Part shown: piece by piece, positions 1 to 7,676 of the stretch
Layout of the letters: each line of letters opens with the position of its first letter
Numbering within the stretch: the stretch's first letter is position 1
Assembly: GCA_963770485.1 (NCBI GenBank)
Contig: CAVYPX010000009.1
Coordinates: forward strand, 558,001 to 622,000
DNA from: CAVVEC01 sp963770485
Lineage (GTDB): Bacteria > Acidobacteriota > Terriglobia > Terriglobales > Acidobacteriaceae
Direction of reading: 5' to 3'
DNA length: 64,000 bases
The notes under the pieces: model-generated
Told to the model about the DNA's origin: nothing
The model's database searches: none
The model's input: only the letters and a program-made list of their open reading frames with translations
Made by a program: the position numbers and the translations under genes

Positions 1-664
1 AGGGCACCAGATTGTCGGTGACCACAATGACATGGTCGGCATACATCGAATCCGCCAGCGCGAAGCCGAGCGAGCCGCATGCCGATTTTCCATGTGAACC
101 ATCGGCATTGCCAAAAGGGTCGGCAGTGGGTGCCGCAATAACCGCAACGTCGATGTGGACTTCGCCATCCTGGACTGCCTGCCAGCGTCCGCCATGCGAG
201 CGCAACACACCCATGCCGCGCATCTTGCCTTGCGTACAATAGTCGCCCAGCGGACCATTCATGCTGCCTTCGATGTGGTGGATGGCGCCGGACTGCATCA
301 GTTCAATGGCGCCCTTTTGCGAGGGGAATGACGCGCTGGGGAACCACATCAGGTCTTTGACGCCGATCTTTGCCGCGGTCTCAAGCGCCATCAGCGCCAC
401 ACGATCTCCGTCGCGCAGATGATGATGGTTGGAAATCACCATGCCGTCGCGGAGGCCGCACTTGCGCAGCGCAGTTTCAAGATTGGCGACTCGTTTGTCG
501 CCATTCTCCGGATAGTCTTTGCTTGAGCGCACCGGGGGCGCAGCCTTGCGGCCACGCGGCTGATACTTCGCCACGCCCAGGTAAGGAATCTGCGGCTTGC
601 CGTTGACCATGGCTGGAACCATGCGTCCGGCGGCATTTTGGGCGAGTTCAATGCGTTCGGTCAT
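1..664 (-). CDS. citF: citrate lyase alpha subunit, partial (C-terminus outside window)
   Basis: I translated this frame by hand; the first 221 residues are visible. The sequence begins MTERIELAQNAAGRMVP and contains HHHLRDGD, WFPSASFPSQ, GAIHHIEGSMNGP and PTADPFGNADG, which fit the citrate lyase alpha subunit, the acetyl-ACP:citrate ACP-transferase that swaps acetyl for citryl on the acyl carrier subunit. It lies downstream of the CitD-CitE fusion on the same strand, 82 nt away; that gap holds a palindromic repeat. An ATG at 743 opens a frame that stops quickly, so the ATG at 664 was chosen; GGAGG lies somewhat far upstream. The gene runs off the left edge. Family assignment is by recall of conserved blocks and by context. 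Confidence 0.88.
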   Translation of the reverse strand, partial: MTERIELAQNAAGRMVPAMVNGKPQIPYLGVAKYQPRGRKAAPPVRSSKDYPENGDKRVANLETALRKCGLRDGMVISNHHHLRDGDRVALMALETAAKIGVKDLMWFPSASFPSQKGAIELMQSGAIHHIEGSMNGPLGDYCTQGKMRGMGVLRSHGGRWQAVQDGEVHIDVAVIAAPTADPFGNADGSHGKSACGSLGFALADSMYADHVIVVTDNLVP

Positions 665-690
665 TCCGCTCGTGAGAAGCCTCCGAGATC

Positions 691-741
691 GTGTAGGGAC
701 GGGTCTCGGACCCGTCCAGGCCCAGCGAAAGCTCGGCAGTC
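691..741. repeat. REP-like palindromic repeat, GGACGGGTC family, copy 1
   Basis: Perfect 9-bp arms GGACGGGTC (697-705) and GACCCGTCC (709-717) with a 3-nt loop are preceded by GTGTAG and followed by GGCCCAGCGAAAGCTCGGCAG. The same plan recurs at 5294-5320 and 55508-55555, and relatives lie at 60396-60414 and inside the helicase gene near 63434-63556. It sits between citE and citF and could modulate processing of the shared transcript; that role is inference. Confidence 0.8.
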
Positions 742-746
742 ATCAC

Positions 747-1961
747 TTATTGCGCCTTGCCCATCGCCTTTGCTCGCGCTACCAGCTTCCTGGCGCGCTC
801 CACCACTGGGGGATCAATCATCTTTGATCCCAGGCTCACAACTCCCAACCCCTTCTGCTGTGCGTCTTCGAACGCGGCTACAATCTTCAGCGCTTTTTCG
901 ATCTCCACCGGCAACGGCGCAAACGCTTCATGGATCACCGGGATTTGCGAGGGATGAATGCATCCCATACCTTCGAATCCCAGCGCGCGCGAATTCTCTC
1001 CCCATCGGCGCAGGCCGTCCATGTCGGCGACATCGCTAAAAACAGAATCGATAGCCTGGACCCCCGCAGCCCTCGCGGCATTCACTGTGCATGCGCGCGC
1101 GTAGGCCGATTCTTTGCCTTCGGTAGTTTTCACTACGCCCAGGTCGGCCGTGTAGTCCTCCAGCCCGATGGTCACAGCAGCCACATTCGGACTTACTGTC
1201 GCGATCGCGAATGCGTTCTCGATTCCGAGAGCAGATTCAAGGATGGGCATTAGCCAGATCGGGCGCTGAATCCCGTTGCCCGCTCTTAGTTCACCGATCA
1301 TGCGATCGACTTCGCCTACCTGGTCGGGGCGCTCTACTTTTGAAATCAGGACAAGGTCGGGCGCCTCCGGAATCACTTCCGCCAGATCTTCGAGCCCTAT
1401 GGGCAACTGGTTGATGCGCACCATGCGCTCACAGCGGCCAAAGTCAACGGCGCGCAGCGTGTTGCGCACCAGGATTCGGGCCGCGTCCTTTTCTGCGTGG
1501 TGAACAGAATCCTCCAGGTCGAGAATGATCGCGTCCGGCCCGTGCAGCGCGGCATTGATGAAGTATTTCGGCTCCGATCCAGGGAGATAGAGCCGCGAGC
1601 GCCGCAGTCGATCACGAGCGGAGGGCTCGGGAAGTGTAACTTTCTCCGGCAGAGCTTTTTTTCCGTTGCCGAGCCCCGCGCGTTTAGCCGCGGTCTCGAG
1701 CCGCGCGGAAATAACGAACGGCAATGCGCCCTCGTCGCGGATGGAAACCTTTGCGTGCTTCACGCCGAGGGATTCCAGGACTTCACGCGCCTGCGCGAGG
1801 ATGGATTTGCCGTAGTAAAGACGGACGCGCGACTCGAGGTCAATCTCCAGCCCGCCGCCGTCGCGCGGCTCCAGCGAGACGTGCAGGTCGGAGCGGACGT
1901 CTTTGCCGTAGTGACCCGCTTCGCCGGGACGAGACGATGTGACTCGGGTTGCACCGTTCAT
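747..1961 (-). CDS. citE: citrate lyase acyl-carrier (gamma) / beta subunit fusion
   Basis: A single 404-residue protein joins two citrate lyase subunits. Residues about 1-98 match CitD, the acyl carrier that bears the phosphoribosyl-dephospho-CoA arm; Ser24 in DVRSDLHV is the likely attachment residue by alignment with the E. coli Ser14 region (inference). Residues about 120-404 are the CitE (HpcH/HpaI-like) lyase that cleaves citryl-ACP to acetyl-ACP and oxaloacetate, with RSRLYLPGS, ILDLEDSV (146-153) and GCIHPSQ. Typical CitD (about 98 aa) and CitE (about 300 aa) are separate proteins, so the length fits a complete fusion. The start ATG has AAAGG upstream. The gene lies between the dehydrogenase gene and citF on the same strand. 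Confidence 0.9.
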   Translation of the reverse strand: MNGATRVTSSRPGEAGHYGKDVRSDLHVSLEPRDGGGLEIDLESRVRLYYGKSILAQAREVLESLGVKHAKVSIRDEGALPFVISARLETAAKRAGLGNGKKALPEKVTLPEPSARDRLRRSRLYLPGSEPKYFINAALHGPDAIILDLEDSVHHAEKDAARILVRNTLRAVDFGRCERMVRINQLPIGLEDLAEVIPEAPDLVLISKVERPDQVGEVDRMIGELRAGNGIQRPIWLMPILESALGIENAFAIATVSPNVAAVTIGLEDYTADLGVVKTTEGKESAYARACTVNAARAAGVQAIDSVFSDVADMDGLRRWGENSRALGFEGMGCIHPSQIPVIHEAFAPLPVEIEKALKIVAAFEDAQQKGLGVVSLGSKMIDPPVVERARKLVARAKAMGKAQ

Positions 1962-1969
1962 CTCAAGAA

Positions 1970-2005
1970 CCTTTCAACCACAGAGGAAAACAGAGATCAC
2001 AGAGG
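1970..2005. repeat. CCACAGAG/CACAGAG-type intergenic repeat, copy 1
   Basis: The citE-dehydrogenase gap contains CCACAGAGGAAAACAGAG followed by ATCACAGAGGG. The same word family appears at 3253-3327, 55777-55800 and 59995-60087, always at gene boundaries. This copy lacks a clear second arm. Confidence 0.5.
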
Positions 2006-2045
2006 GATGTACAAGCACACATAAAGCTCAGTATTCCCCTGGTGA

Positions 2046-3233
2046 CTACTTCAGTTTTTCCAAAATCGCATCCGCCATCCGGACCGTCGACGCCGCCCCC
2101 TGACTGATCGACTTGGGTCCGCCGGAGATGCGCATCATATCGTACGTCCGAACTTTGCCTTCCTTCACCACGGCAGCAATGGCGTCGCGGATGCGGTCCG
2201 CCTTGGTATCCTCGCCGATGTGGTCGAGCATCATGGCCGCTGAAAGGATCATCGCGATCGGATTCACAATCGGCGGATTCAACTCCGCGTACTTTGGCGC
2301 CGAGCCGTGCGTCGGTTCAAACACGGCAACCCGATCGCCGATGTTACCCGACGCCGCGAAACCCAAACCGCCGACCAGTCCGGCGAAGGCATCGGACAAA
2401 ATATCGCCAAACAAATTCGAGGCCACGATCACGTTATAGTCCTCTGGATTCTTGTTCAGCCACATCAATTGCGCGTCAATATTCGTGGACCAGAGCGCGA
2501 TTCCGGGATAATTCTTGGCTACTTCTTTGGCTGTCTCTTCCATCATGCCGGAAGTTTCACGCACGACGTTGGGCTTTTCGCAGATCGTTACGCCTTTGAA
2601 CCCGCGTTTCTTGGCATATTCGAAAGCGGCCGTCACGATGCGGCGGGCGGCGGGACGAGTGATGATGCGCACGCTGACGGCGAGATCGGGGCCGGGTACG
2701 TTTGCGAACGCTTTGAACTTGGGATGAGAAGCGAGCGCCGCGCGGACGTTCTCCGGAGGATTTGTCCACTCGATGCCGGCGTACATACCCTCGGTGTTCT
2801 GGCGGAATACTGCGGTGTCGATTTGCGGCTCGTCGAAGCCGCCATCCACCCGCTTGCGGATGTAGTTCAGCGGATTGCCTGTAAAGCCGATGCAAGGACG
2901 CATGCAGATATCCAGGTTGAACTTCTGCCGCATCGTGACAATCGGGCTGTAGTATACGAGACCTTTGCCTTGCAATTCCGGCTTCAGCTCGGCTTGGGCT
3001 GCTTTGTTCGGCTTGGACGTGATCGCGCCGAACAATCCCAGCTTGTGCTTGGTCAGCAGATCGATGGTGCGCTGAGGCAGTGCATTGCCCTCGTTCCGCC
3101 AGCACTCCCAGCCGATGTCGGCGTGGATGTATTCGGCGTCGAACCCAACTACTTTCAGAACACGCAGCGCCTCAGGTAGAACCTGATTGCCGATGCCATC
3201 TCCTGGCATGGTGACTACGGAATGTTTCGCCAT
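2046..3233 (-). CDS. isocitrate/isopropylmalate/homoisocitrate dehydrogenase family protein
   Basis: This 395-residue protein is a NAD(P)-dependent beta-decarboxylating dehydrogenase. It opens with VVTMPGDGIGNQV, has the substrate-binding block SPIVTMRQ...DICMRP and the metal-binding block SNLFGDILSD, and ends with the nucleotide-binding block VFEPTHGSAPKYA. These proteins oxidise and decarboxylate isocitrate, 3-isopropylmalate or homoisocitrate. Substrate cannot be fixed from sequence alone; adjacency to an aconitase-superfamily gene and citrate lyase favours isocitrate or a homologue of it. The ATG start is preceded by GGGAGCTCGA. It belongs to the minus-strand run that starts at 7347, with gaps of 84-100 nt on either side that contain repeats. 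Confidence 0.85.
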   Translation of the reverse strand: MAKHSVVTMPGDGIGNQVLPEALRVLKVVGFDAEYIHADIGWECWRNEGNALPQRTIDLLTKHKLGLFGAITSKPNKAAQAELKPELQGKGLVYYSPIVTMRQKFNLDICMRPCIGFTGNPLNYIRKRVDGGFDEPQIDTAVFRQNTEGMYAGIEWTNPPENVRAALASHPKFKAFANVPGPDLAVSVRIITRPAARRIVTAAFEYAKKRGFKGVTICEKPNVVRETSGMMEETAKEVAKNYPGIALWSTNIDAQLMWLNKNPEDYNVIVASNLFGDILSDAFAGLVGGLGFAASGNIGDRVAVFEPTHGSAPKYAELNPPIVNPIAMILSAAMMLDHIGEDTKADRIRDAIAAVVKEGKVRTYDMMRISGGPKSISQGAASTVRMADAILEKLK

Positions 3234-3252
3234 TCGAGCTCCCTAAAATCTC

Positions 3253-3327
3253 CACCGCAGAGGACACAGAGTGCACGGAGTTATTGGTCAACGCTCCCTC
3301 TGAGTCCTTCGTGTCCTCTGGGGTTAA
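3253..3327. repeat. CCGCAGAGGACACAGAG-type repeat with inverted arms, copy 2
   Basis: ACCGCAGAGGACACAGAG on the left and TTCGTGTCCTCTGGGGTTA on the right form an imperfect inverted repeat (AGAGGACAC against GTGTCCTCT) spanning the gap between the dehydrogenase and aconitase genes. It could fold in the RNA between the two reading frames; a function is not shown. Confidence 0.6.
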
Positions 3328-3332
3328 TTTCT

Positions 3333-5276
3333 TTAAGACAATCCCAAGCGCTTTGCTACTAAATTCTCTACCCCCTGCGCGATCACCAGCGATTGCGGCA
3401 CACTCCCCAAAGCCGGGAAAGCGAATTGTTCTCCGCGCCAATGGATCACGCCGGAGGTGAAGTCGACATCGATCTCGTCACCTGGAATGAGCGTTTTCTC
3501 CTTATCTGCGATCTCTTTTGCGAACTGCTCACGCAGACGCTTCACCAGTTCCGGTACTTCCACGCACAGAAAACCATTGTTGTACGCATTCCGCAGGTAG
3601 GTTTGCGAGAAGCTGGCGGCAATTACCATCGGAACACCTTTCGCCTTGAGGCAGGTAACAGCTTGCTCGCGGCTGGATCCGGTGCCGAAGTTGAATCCGC
3701 TTACGATCACGTCGCCCTTCTGCGTGCGGGCAGCGAACTGCGGATCGTAGTTCTCCATGACAACCTTCGCCATCATTTCCGGCGTCATGTCGTCGCGATA
3801 GGTGTAGTCCTTGCCGTAAATGGCGTCGGTGTTCACGTTGTCCTGGGGGATGAAGATCAACCGCCCGCGCACTCTCTCCGGAAAGCCGGGAAGGATTTCC
3901 ACTTTCTCCGGCGCAGCGCTCGCCCCAAACTCGGTATAGCTGCGCGTCGGCTTGCGGTCAGCCATCTGGAGCGGCCCGCGGATGTAACCGGCCACGGCAG
4001 AGGCAGCCACCACTTCCGGACTGGCAAGATAACATTGGGCGTCGCGCGATCCCATGCGCCCTTTGAAATTACGATTGGTAGCGGAAATCCCAACTTCTCC
4101 GGGTTCGAGCAGGCCTATACCCAGACCGATGCACGGACCGCAGCCCGACGGCAGCGGATTAGCTCCGGCGTCAAGCAGTGTCTGCCAAATCCCGCGCCTC
4201 TCCGCTTCTTCTTGCACCCATTTGCTGGCTGCGGCGAGATAGAATTTCACGCCCGGCGCGACTTTTTTGCCCCTAAACACCTTGGCTGCAGCGTCCAGAT
4301 CTTCGATGCGCGAGTTGACGCATGAAATCAGGTACGCCTTCTGAATCGCGACCTTCTTCTTTTCCATCTCAGCGAGCGAGCTCATCACCTGCACTGTGTC
4401 GGGCCCCGATACATGCGGCGTGATCTGGCTCAAGTCGAGCACAATCCGGGCGGCATAAACCGCATCGGGATCGGGCCGCGGGGGATTTTCCGCCCAGTTC
4501 TCGATGTCTCTTTCGGAAAACCGTTCAACGCCGATCTCTTTCAGGCGTCGGTGAATACCTCTCAGGTACCGGACCGTGATTTCGTCCACCGGGAACCAGC
4601 CAACCAGCGGCCCCCATTCGGTGGTCATGTTGGAGATCGAGAAGCGTTCATCCATGGAGAGGTTGGAGACGCCGGGCCCGGTGAATTCGACGGCCGCGTT
4701 CAGAACCTCGTCGTGATTGTAAAGTCCGCACAAAGTAATGATGACGTCCTTGCCGGTGGTGCCCTCGGGGAGCCTGCCATCGAGCACGACTTGCACTGCG
4801 CGCGGAATCTGCCACCAGAACTCACCCGTTGCCCAGACCGCGGCCGCATCGGTGCGGACGATAGGCGTGCCGATCGCTCCCAACGCGCCGTACATGTTGG
4901 AGTGCGAGTCGGAGGCAACGACGAATGATCCGGGCACGACATAACCTCGCTCTACCATGATCTGGTGGCCAATACCTGAACCCGCGGGATAGAAGTCCAC
5001 GCCGTGTTCCTGCGCGAATGCTTCAATGGCCCGGTATTTCTTTTGATTCGCCTCGTCTTTGTTCTGAATGTCATGGTCGAGGGCGAAGACGAGTTGCTTC
5101 GGATCCTGAATCTTTTTTGCGCCGATGCCTTTGAACTTGCTCATCACCGCCGAAGTATTGTCGTGGGTCATGACGTGATGCGGACGGATGGAGACAAAGT
5201 CTCCCGTGCGCAGCGGACGCTTGGGGCCTTCTGCAAGATGTGTCTGCGCGATTTTCTCAACGATGGTCTGGGGCAT
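3333..5276 (-). CDS. aconitase/homoaconitase family hydratase (LYS4-like, single chain)
   Basis: This 647-residue protein carries both the iron-sulfur catalytic part and the C-terminal swivel domain in one chain. The 4Fe-4S ligands are C319 (ISCVNSR), C379 and C382 (GCGPCIG). Blocks such as PHHVMTHDN, FALDHDIQNK, FYPAGSGIGHQIM, VASDSHSNMYG, GTPIVRTDAAAVWATG and SNMTTEWG resemble, from memory, fungal homoaconitase (LYS4) and the Aquifex-type aconitase more than E. coli AcnA or AcnB. The swivel domain includes GFNFGTGSSREQA. It should interconvert a 2-hydroxy and a 3-hydroxy tricarboxylate (citrate/isocitrate or homologue). Start ATG has GGGAG upstream. The next gene encodes the matching beta-decarboxylating dehydrogenase. 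Confidence 0.88.
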   Translation of the reverse strand: MPQTIVEKIAQTHLAEGPKRPLRTGDFVSIRPHHVMTHDNTSAVMSKFKGIGAKKIQDPKQLVFALDHDIQNKDEANQKKYRAIEAFAQEHGVDFYPAGSGIGHQIMVERGYVVPGSFVVASDSHSNMYGALGAIGTPIVRTDAAAVWATGEFWWQIPRAVQVVLDGRLPEGTTGKDVIITLCGLYNHDEVLNAAVEFTGPGVSNLSMDERFSISNMTTEWGPLVGWFPVDEITVRYLRGIHRRLKEIGVERFSERDIENWAENPPRPDPDAVYAARIVLDLSQITPHVSGPDTVQVMSSLAEMEKKKVAIQKAYLISCVNSRIEDLDAAAKVFRGKKVAPGVKFYLAAASKWVQEEAERRGIWQTLLDAGANPLPSGCGPCIGLGIGLLEPGEVGISATNRNFKGRMGSRDAQCYLASPEVVAASAVAGYIRGPLQMADRKPTRSYTEFGASAAPEKVEILPGFPERVRGRLIFIPQDNVNTDAIYGKDYTYRDDMTPEMMAKVVMENYDPQFAARTQKGDVIVSGFNFGTGSSREQAVTCLKAKGVPMVIAASFSQTYLRNAYNNGFLCVEVPELVKRLREQFAKEIADKEKTLIPGDEIDVDFTSGVIHWRGEQFAFPALGSVPQSLVIAQGVENLVAKRLGLS

Positions 5277-5293
5277 GGTTCACTCCCACTCGT

Positions 5294-5325
5294 GTGGGGA
5301 CGGTCTCTGACCCGTCCAGGCCGGA
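5294..5325. repeat. REP-like palindromic repeat, GGACGGGTC family, copy 2
   Basis: GTGGGGACGGTCTCTGACCC continues into GTCCAGGCC, matching copy 1 at 691-741 with one base missing from the left arm. It lies between the PrpD-family gene and the aconitase gene, close to the aconitase ribosome binding site. Confidence 0.7.
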
Positions 5326-5332
5326 GCCTACA

Positions 5333-6778
5333 TTATGTTCGCTTCTTGTTCTGGCGACGCCCAATTCTCTTCGCACGAACATCCGCTTTCATCAGCGCCA
5401 TCAGCTTGCTTACCGACGCGATCTTTTCCAGATTCCAAATGGCGTCTTTCACCTTTTTTTGCGAACCCGATGACAATATGCCCTCCGCCAGCGCGGCGAA
5501 TTTTTCTTCGACCTCCTGGTCGGTCAGCGGGTTGCGTGGATCGCCTTTCGGATAGTCGAGTCGTTTGGTGAAGGTCGCGCCATCATTGGTCACGATGTCG
5601 ACGATCACCCGTTGCAGGGCAGGAAAGACTTTCTCGATCTCCGGGTCAGCAACTACTTCAACCTTCTTTAACTGCGCCCGAATAATCGGATCCATGATCT
5701 TCTGCATGGTGAACTGCACGGGCGTGACCTGCCGTTCTGCCAGCGCGGCGGCAATGACGTAGGGCAGCGAATGGTCGGCGGTTTCTTTGCTGCGCGGATC
5801 GTACTTGCTCGGATCGGACAGAATATCCGCCGCACGCGCCAGCGAGCGGATCCGAATCTTCGTGACATCATCCGGTTTCAGATCATTTCCTTTGACCAGA
5901 TCGAGCACAGCGGAGATTGGCGTGTGCGTGAGTGCCTCCGTGGGAAATGCTTTCATACCGCATTGCGTAATGCGCCACGACTCCCCCAGCCCGTCGGTCA
6001 ACAGATTCAGCTTCCATTCTGGTCCGAAACAGTGCGTCAATCCCTCTTTGCCGTCCACCACATGCTCGGGCCCGGTATAGCCTTTCTCCGCCAAGAGAGC
6101 CGCCAGCACTCCGCTCTGGGTGGCCATGGGGTCCACGGTGTTCTTCATCATAGTGAGTTTGCCGGCAGTGACCGCGCCCAGCGTAGCGTGGCGGCTGGCG
6201 GAAATGCCTACCGCATGCTGAATCTGCTCCCATCCGAGATGCAAGGCCCGCCCTGCCACGATCGGCGACACGAATGCCGTGAGCGTGGCGTGATGCCAGC
6301 CGCGCTCGCGGATGCCGGGAAACGCCGCTTCGCAGAAGCGCATCTCGAACTCGTGCCCAAGTACGAGGCCGACGATCAGCTCCTTTCCGCCGCTCTTCGC
6401 CCGCTCGCAACCCGCCAATGCTGCAGGAAAAATGTCGGAGGGATGCGATGGATCCTGTTTCCAGTAAATGTCGTTGTAATCCATGCACCGGATCATGAGC
6501 GCGTTGGCAAGGGAGGCCGAGACGGGATCGATGCGCTTTCCCGTGCCAATGACAGTGGCCGGGCCGCGGCCAGCAATCTCGTCGAGCACTTCGAGCGCGA
6601 TCTTCACATCATGCTGCTGGTAGCCGCCGAAGGCGCAGCCGATGGAATCGAGCAGGAAACGCTTGGCCTGATAGATTGCATCTTGGGAGAGATGCCCGTA
6701 GTCGAGCACTGCGGCCCAGCGCGCCATTCTCGCAGTAACGGTTTCTTTCAATGCCGTAGCTTCCTTAGTGGCAGACAA
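5333..6778 (-). CDS. MmgE/PrpD family protein
   Basis: This 481-residue protein shows the MmgE/PrpD hallmarks LDSIGCAFGGYQQHD near the N-terminus, MDYNDIY with ALAGCERAKSGGKELI, RGWHHATLTAFVSPIVAG, SASRHATLGAVTAGKLTMMKN and KAFPTEALTHTPISA. Members include 2-methylcitrate dehydratase and cis-aconitate decarboxylase, so the substrate is probably a tricarboxylate, in line with the neighbours. The start is a TTG at 6778 with a good AGGAG about 9 nt before it; the next internal Met is about 18 residues later. It follows the HD-like gene by 11 nt and is surely co-transcribed with it. Confidence 0.85.
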   Translation of the reverse strand: MSATKEATALKETVTARMARWAAVLDYGHLSQDAIYQAKRFLLDSIGCAFGGYQQHDVKIALEVLDEIAGRGPATVIGTGKRIDPVSASLANALMIRCMDYNDIYWKQDPSHPSDIFPAALAGCERAKSGGKELIVGLVLGHEFEMRFCEAAFPGIRERGWHHATLTAFVSPIVAGRALHLGWEQIQHAVGISASRHATLGAVTAGKLTMMKNTVDPMATQSGVLAALLAEKGYTGPEHVVDGKEGLTHCFGPEWKLNLLTDGLGESWRITQCGMKAFPTEALTHTPISAVLDLVKGNDLKPDDVTKIRIRSLARAADILSDPSKYDPRSKETADHSLPYVIAAALAERQVTPVQFTMQKIMDPIIRAQLKKVEVVADPEIEKVFPALQRVIVDIVTNDGATFTKRLDYPKGDPRNPLTDQEVEEKFAALAEGILSSGSQKKVKDAIWNLEKIASVSKLMALMKADVRAKRIGRRQNKKRT

Positions 6779-6789
6779 GATGCGCTCCT

Positions 6790-7347
6790 CTATTTCACCT
6801 TCACGTTCTTCGGATTCTTGAAAGGCAAGAATGCCATGAAGTCGGCGTGATGCACGATATACGCCTCGGTCGTACGCTTCACCAGATCACCCTCGGCGGC
6901 ATGTGCAGCAATAATGTGGCACACATCGTCGGGCACGCCGCACTCCAACGCCAGCGCGACACCGGTAAACGGATGCCGCAATGCCTCGCCACGTTCGCTT
7001 TGCCGGCTTTTGCCGTCAGGGCCGAGTTCATATTCGAGCAGCTTGCCAACATCGGCCAGAATTGCGCCGGCGATCACCGTGTCCAGGTCAATCGGCAGGC
7101 TGCGGCCCATAAATTCCTGCATGGCTTCGGCGCTCTGGCGCGCGATGTGCACCACGCAACGCTTGTGCTCCATAAAGGTGACGGGGCAGTTGGGCACCAG
7201 CAGCGTGAACGGAATGCGATTCAGATCCTCGGGTTTCAGCGGGCTGCGCTCCAGCGCCATGATCCAGGTCTGGGTCACTTGCTCGCGTAGTTTCGGCCTC
7301 TCGATCCACTGAATCTCCGGCCACAGCTTGGCGACCGCCTCACGCAT
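6790..7347 (-). CDS. HD-domain-like protein with altered HD dyad
   Basis: This 185-residue protein has the layout of a small HD-superfamily phosphohydrolase: H67 in VVHIARQSAEAM, then AILADVGKLLEYE where the usual HD dyad should be, then H residues in HIIAAHAAEGD and VHHADFMAF. The canonical His of the dyad is Ala98, while Asp99 is kept, so metal binding must differ or activity may be lost. It is the first gene of the tricarboxylate cassette, with a strong GGAGG ribosome binding site before its ATG. Its role is unknown; a regulatory nucleotide or ligand-binding function for the cassette is only a guess. Confidence 0.65.
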   Translation of the reverse strand: MREAVAKLWPEIQWIERPKLREQVTQTWIMALERSPLKPEDLNRIPFTLLVPNCPVTFMEHKRCVVHIARQSAEAMQEFMGRSLPIDLDTVIAGAILADVGKLLEYELGPDGKSRQSERGEALRHPFTGVALALECGVPDDVCHIIAAHAAEGDLVKRTTEAYIVHHADFMAFLPFKNPKNVKVK

Positions 7348-7676
7348 GCTTCCGACCTCCGCTGGGAAACCATCTAGCTTATCGTGCGGGCGGCGGGGGC
7401 GTCGAGGGGTGATGGTTCTCGGTAGTGGCTCAGGTCGAATTTTTGTCCATGTTTTTCGGTGGAGTCATCCCGAGCCAAGCCGTTTTTCAGGCGGAGCGAG
7501 GGATCTCGCGCGCAGCGGCCCGGCTGCAGTACTCGCGAGATCCCTCCCGCGGCTGAACTACGCCGCGGTTCGGGATGACGCCGGCACCAGGGACAACACA
7601 TTTCCATACTGAGCCACTACCTGGCTCTCGTAGCCGGTTGCTCCTGACGGGGCCCGCAGATTAGGATGGCCGGGCC
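7348..7676. other. divergent intergenic region
   Basis: This 329-bp gap separates the tricarboxylate cassette from the divergent hydrolase gene. Most of it is a 201-bp inverted-repeat element (7421-7621), so promoters for the cassette must lie in about 7348-7420. On the right, TTAGGAT at 7661-7667 is a possible -10 box 9 nt before the hydrolase ATG. Confidence 0.6.
7421..7621. mobile_element. MITE-like element with nested inverted repeats
   Basis: The ends are a perfect 13-bp inverted repeat, GGTAGTGGCTCAG (7421-7433) and CTGAGCCACTACC (7609-7621). Inside lie two more pairs of perfect arms: GTCATCCCGA (7464-7473) with TCGGGATGAC (7570-7579), and GAGGGATCTCGCG (7498-7510) with CGCGAGATCCCTC (7534-7546). 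There is no coding sequence and no obvious target duplication. The inner part belongs to the GTCATCCCGAGC repeat family seen again at 42868-42976 and, diverged, at 21833-22240. Confidence 0.75.

Noticed and set aside
662..743. Start of citF at the ATG at 743
   Set aside because: That frame runs through the palindromic repeat and stops after 27 codons; the conserved CitF sequence is in the frame starting at 664.
3393..4325. 310-residue open frame on the plus strand
   Set aside because: It is antisense to the aconitase-family gene. GC-rich codon use leaves long open antisense frames throughout this window.
3333..5276. Lysine-pathway homoaconitase (alpha-aminoadipate route)
   Set aside because: Sequence blocks recall LYS4, but homocitrate synthase and the other lysine genes are absent nearby while citrate lyase is present, so a lysine role is not supported.
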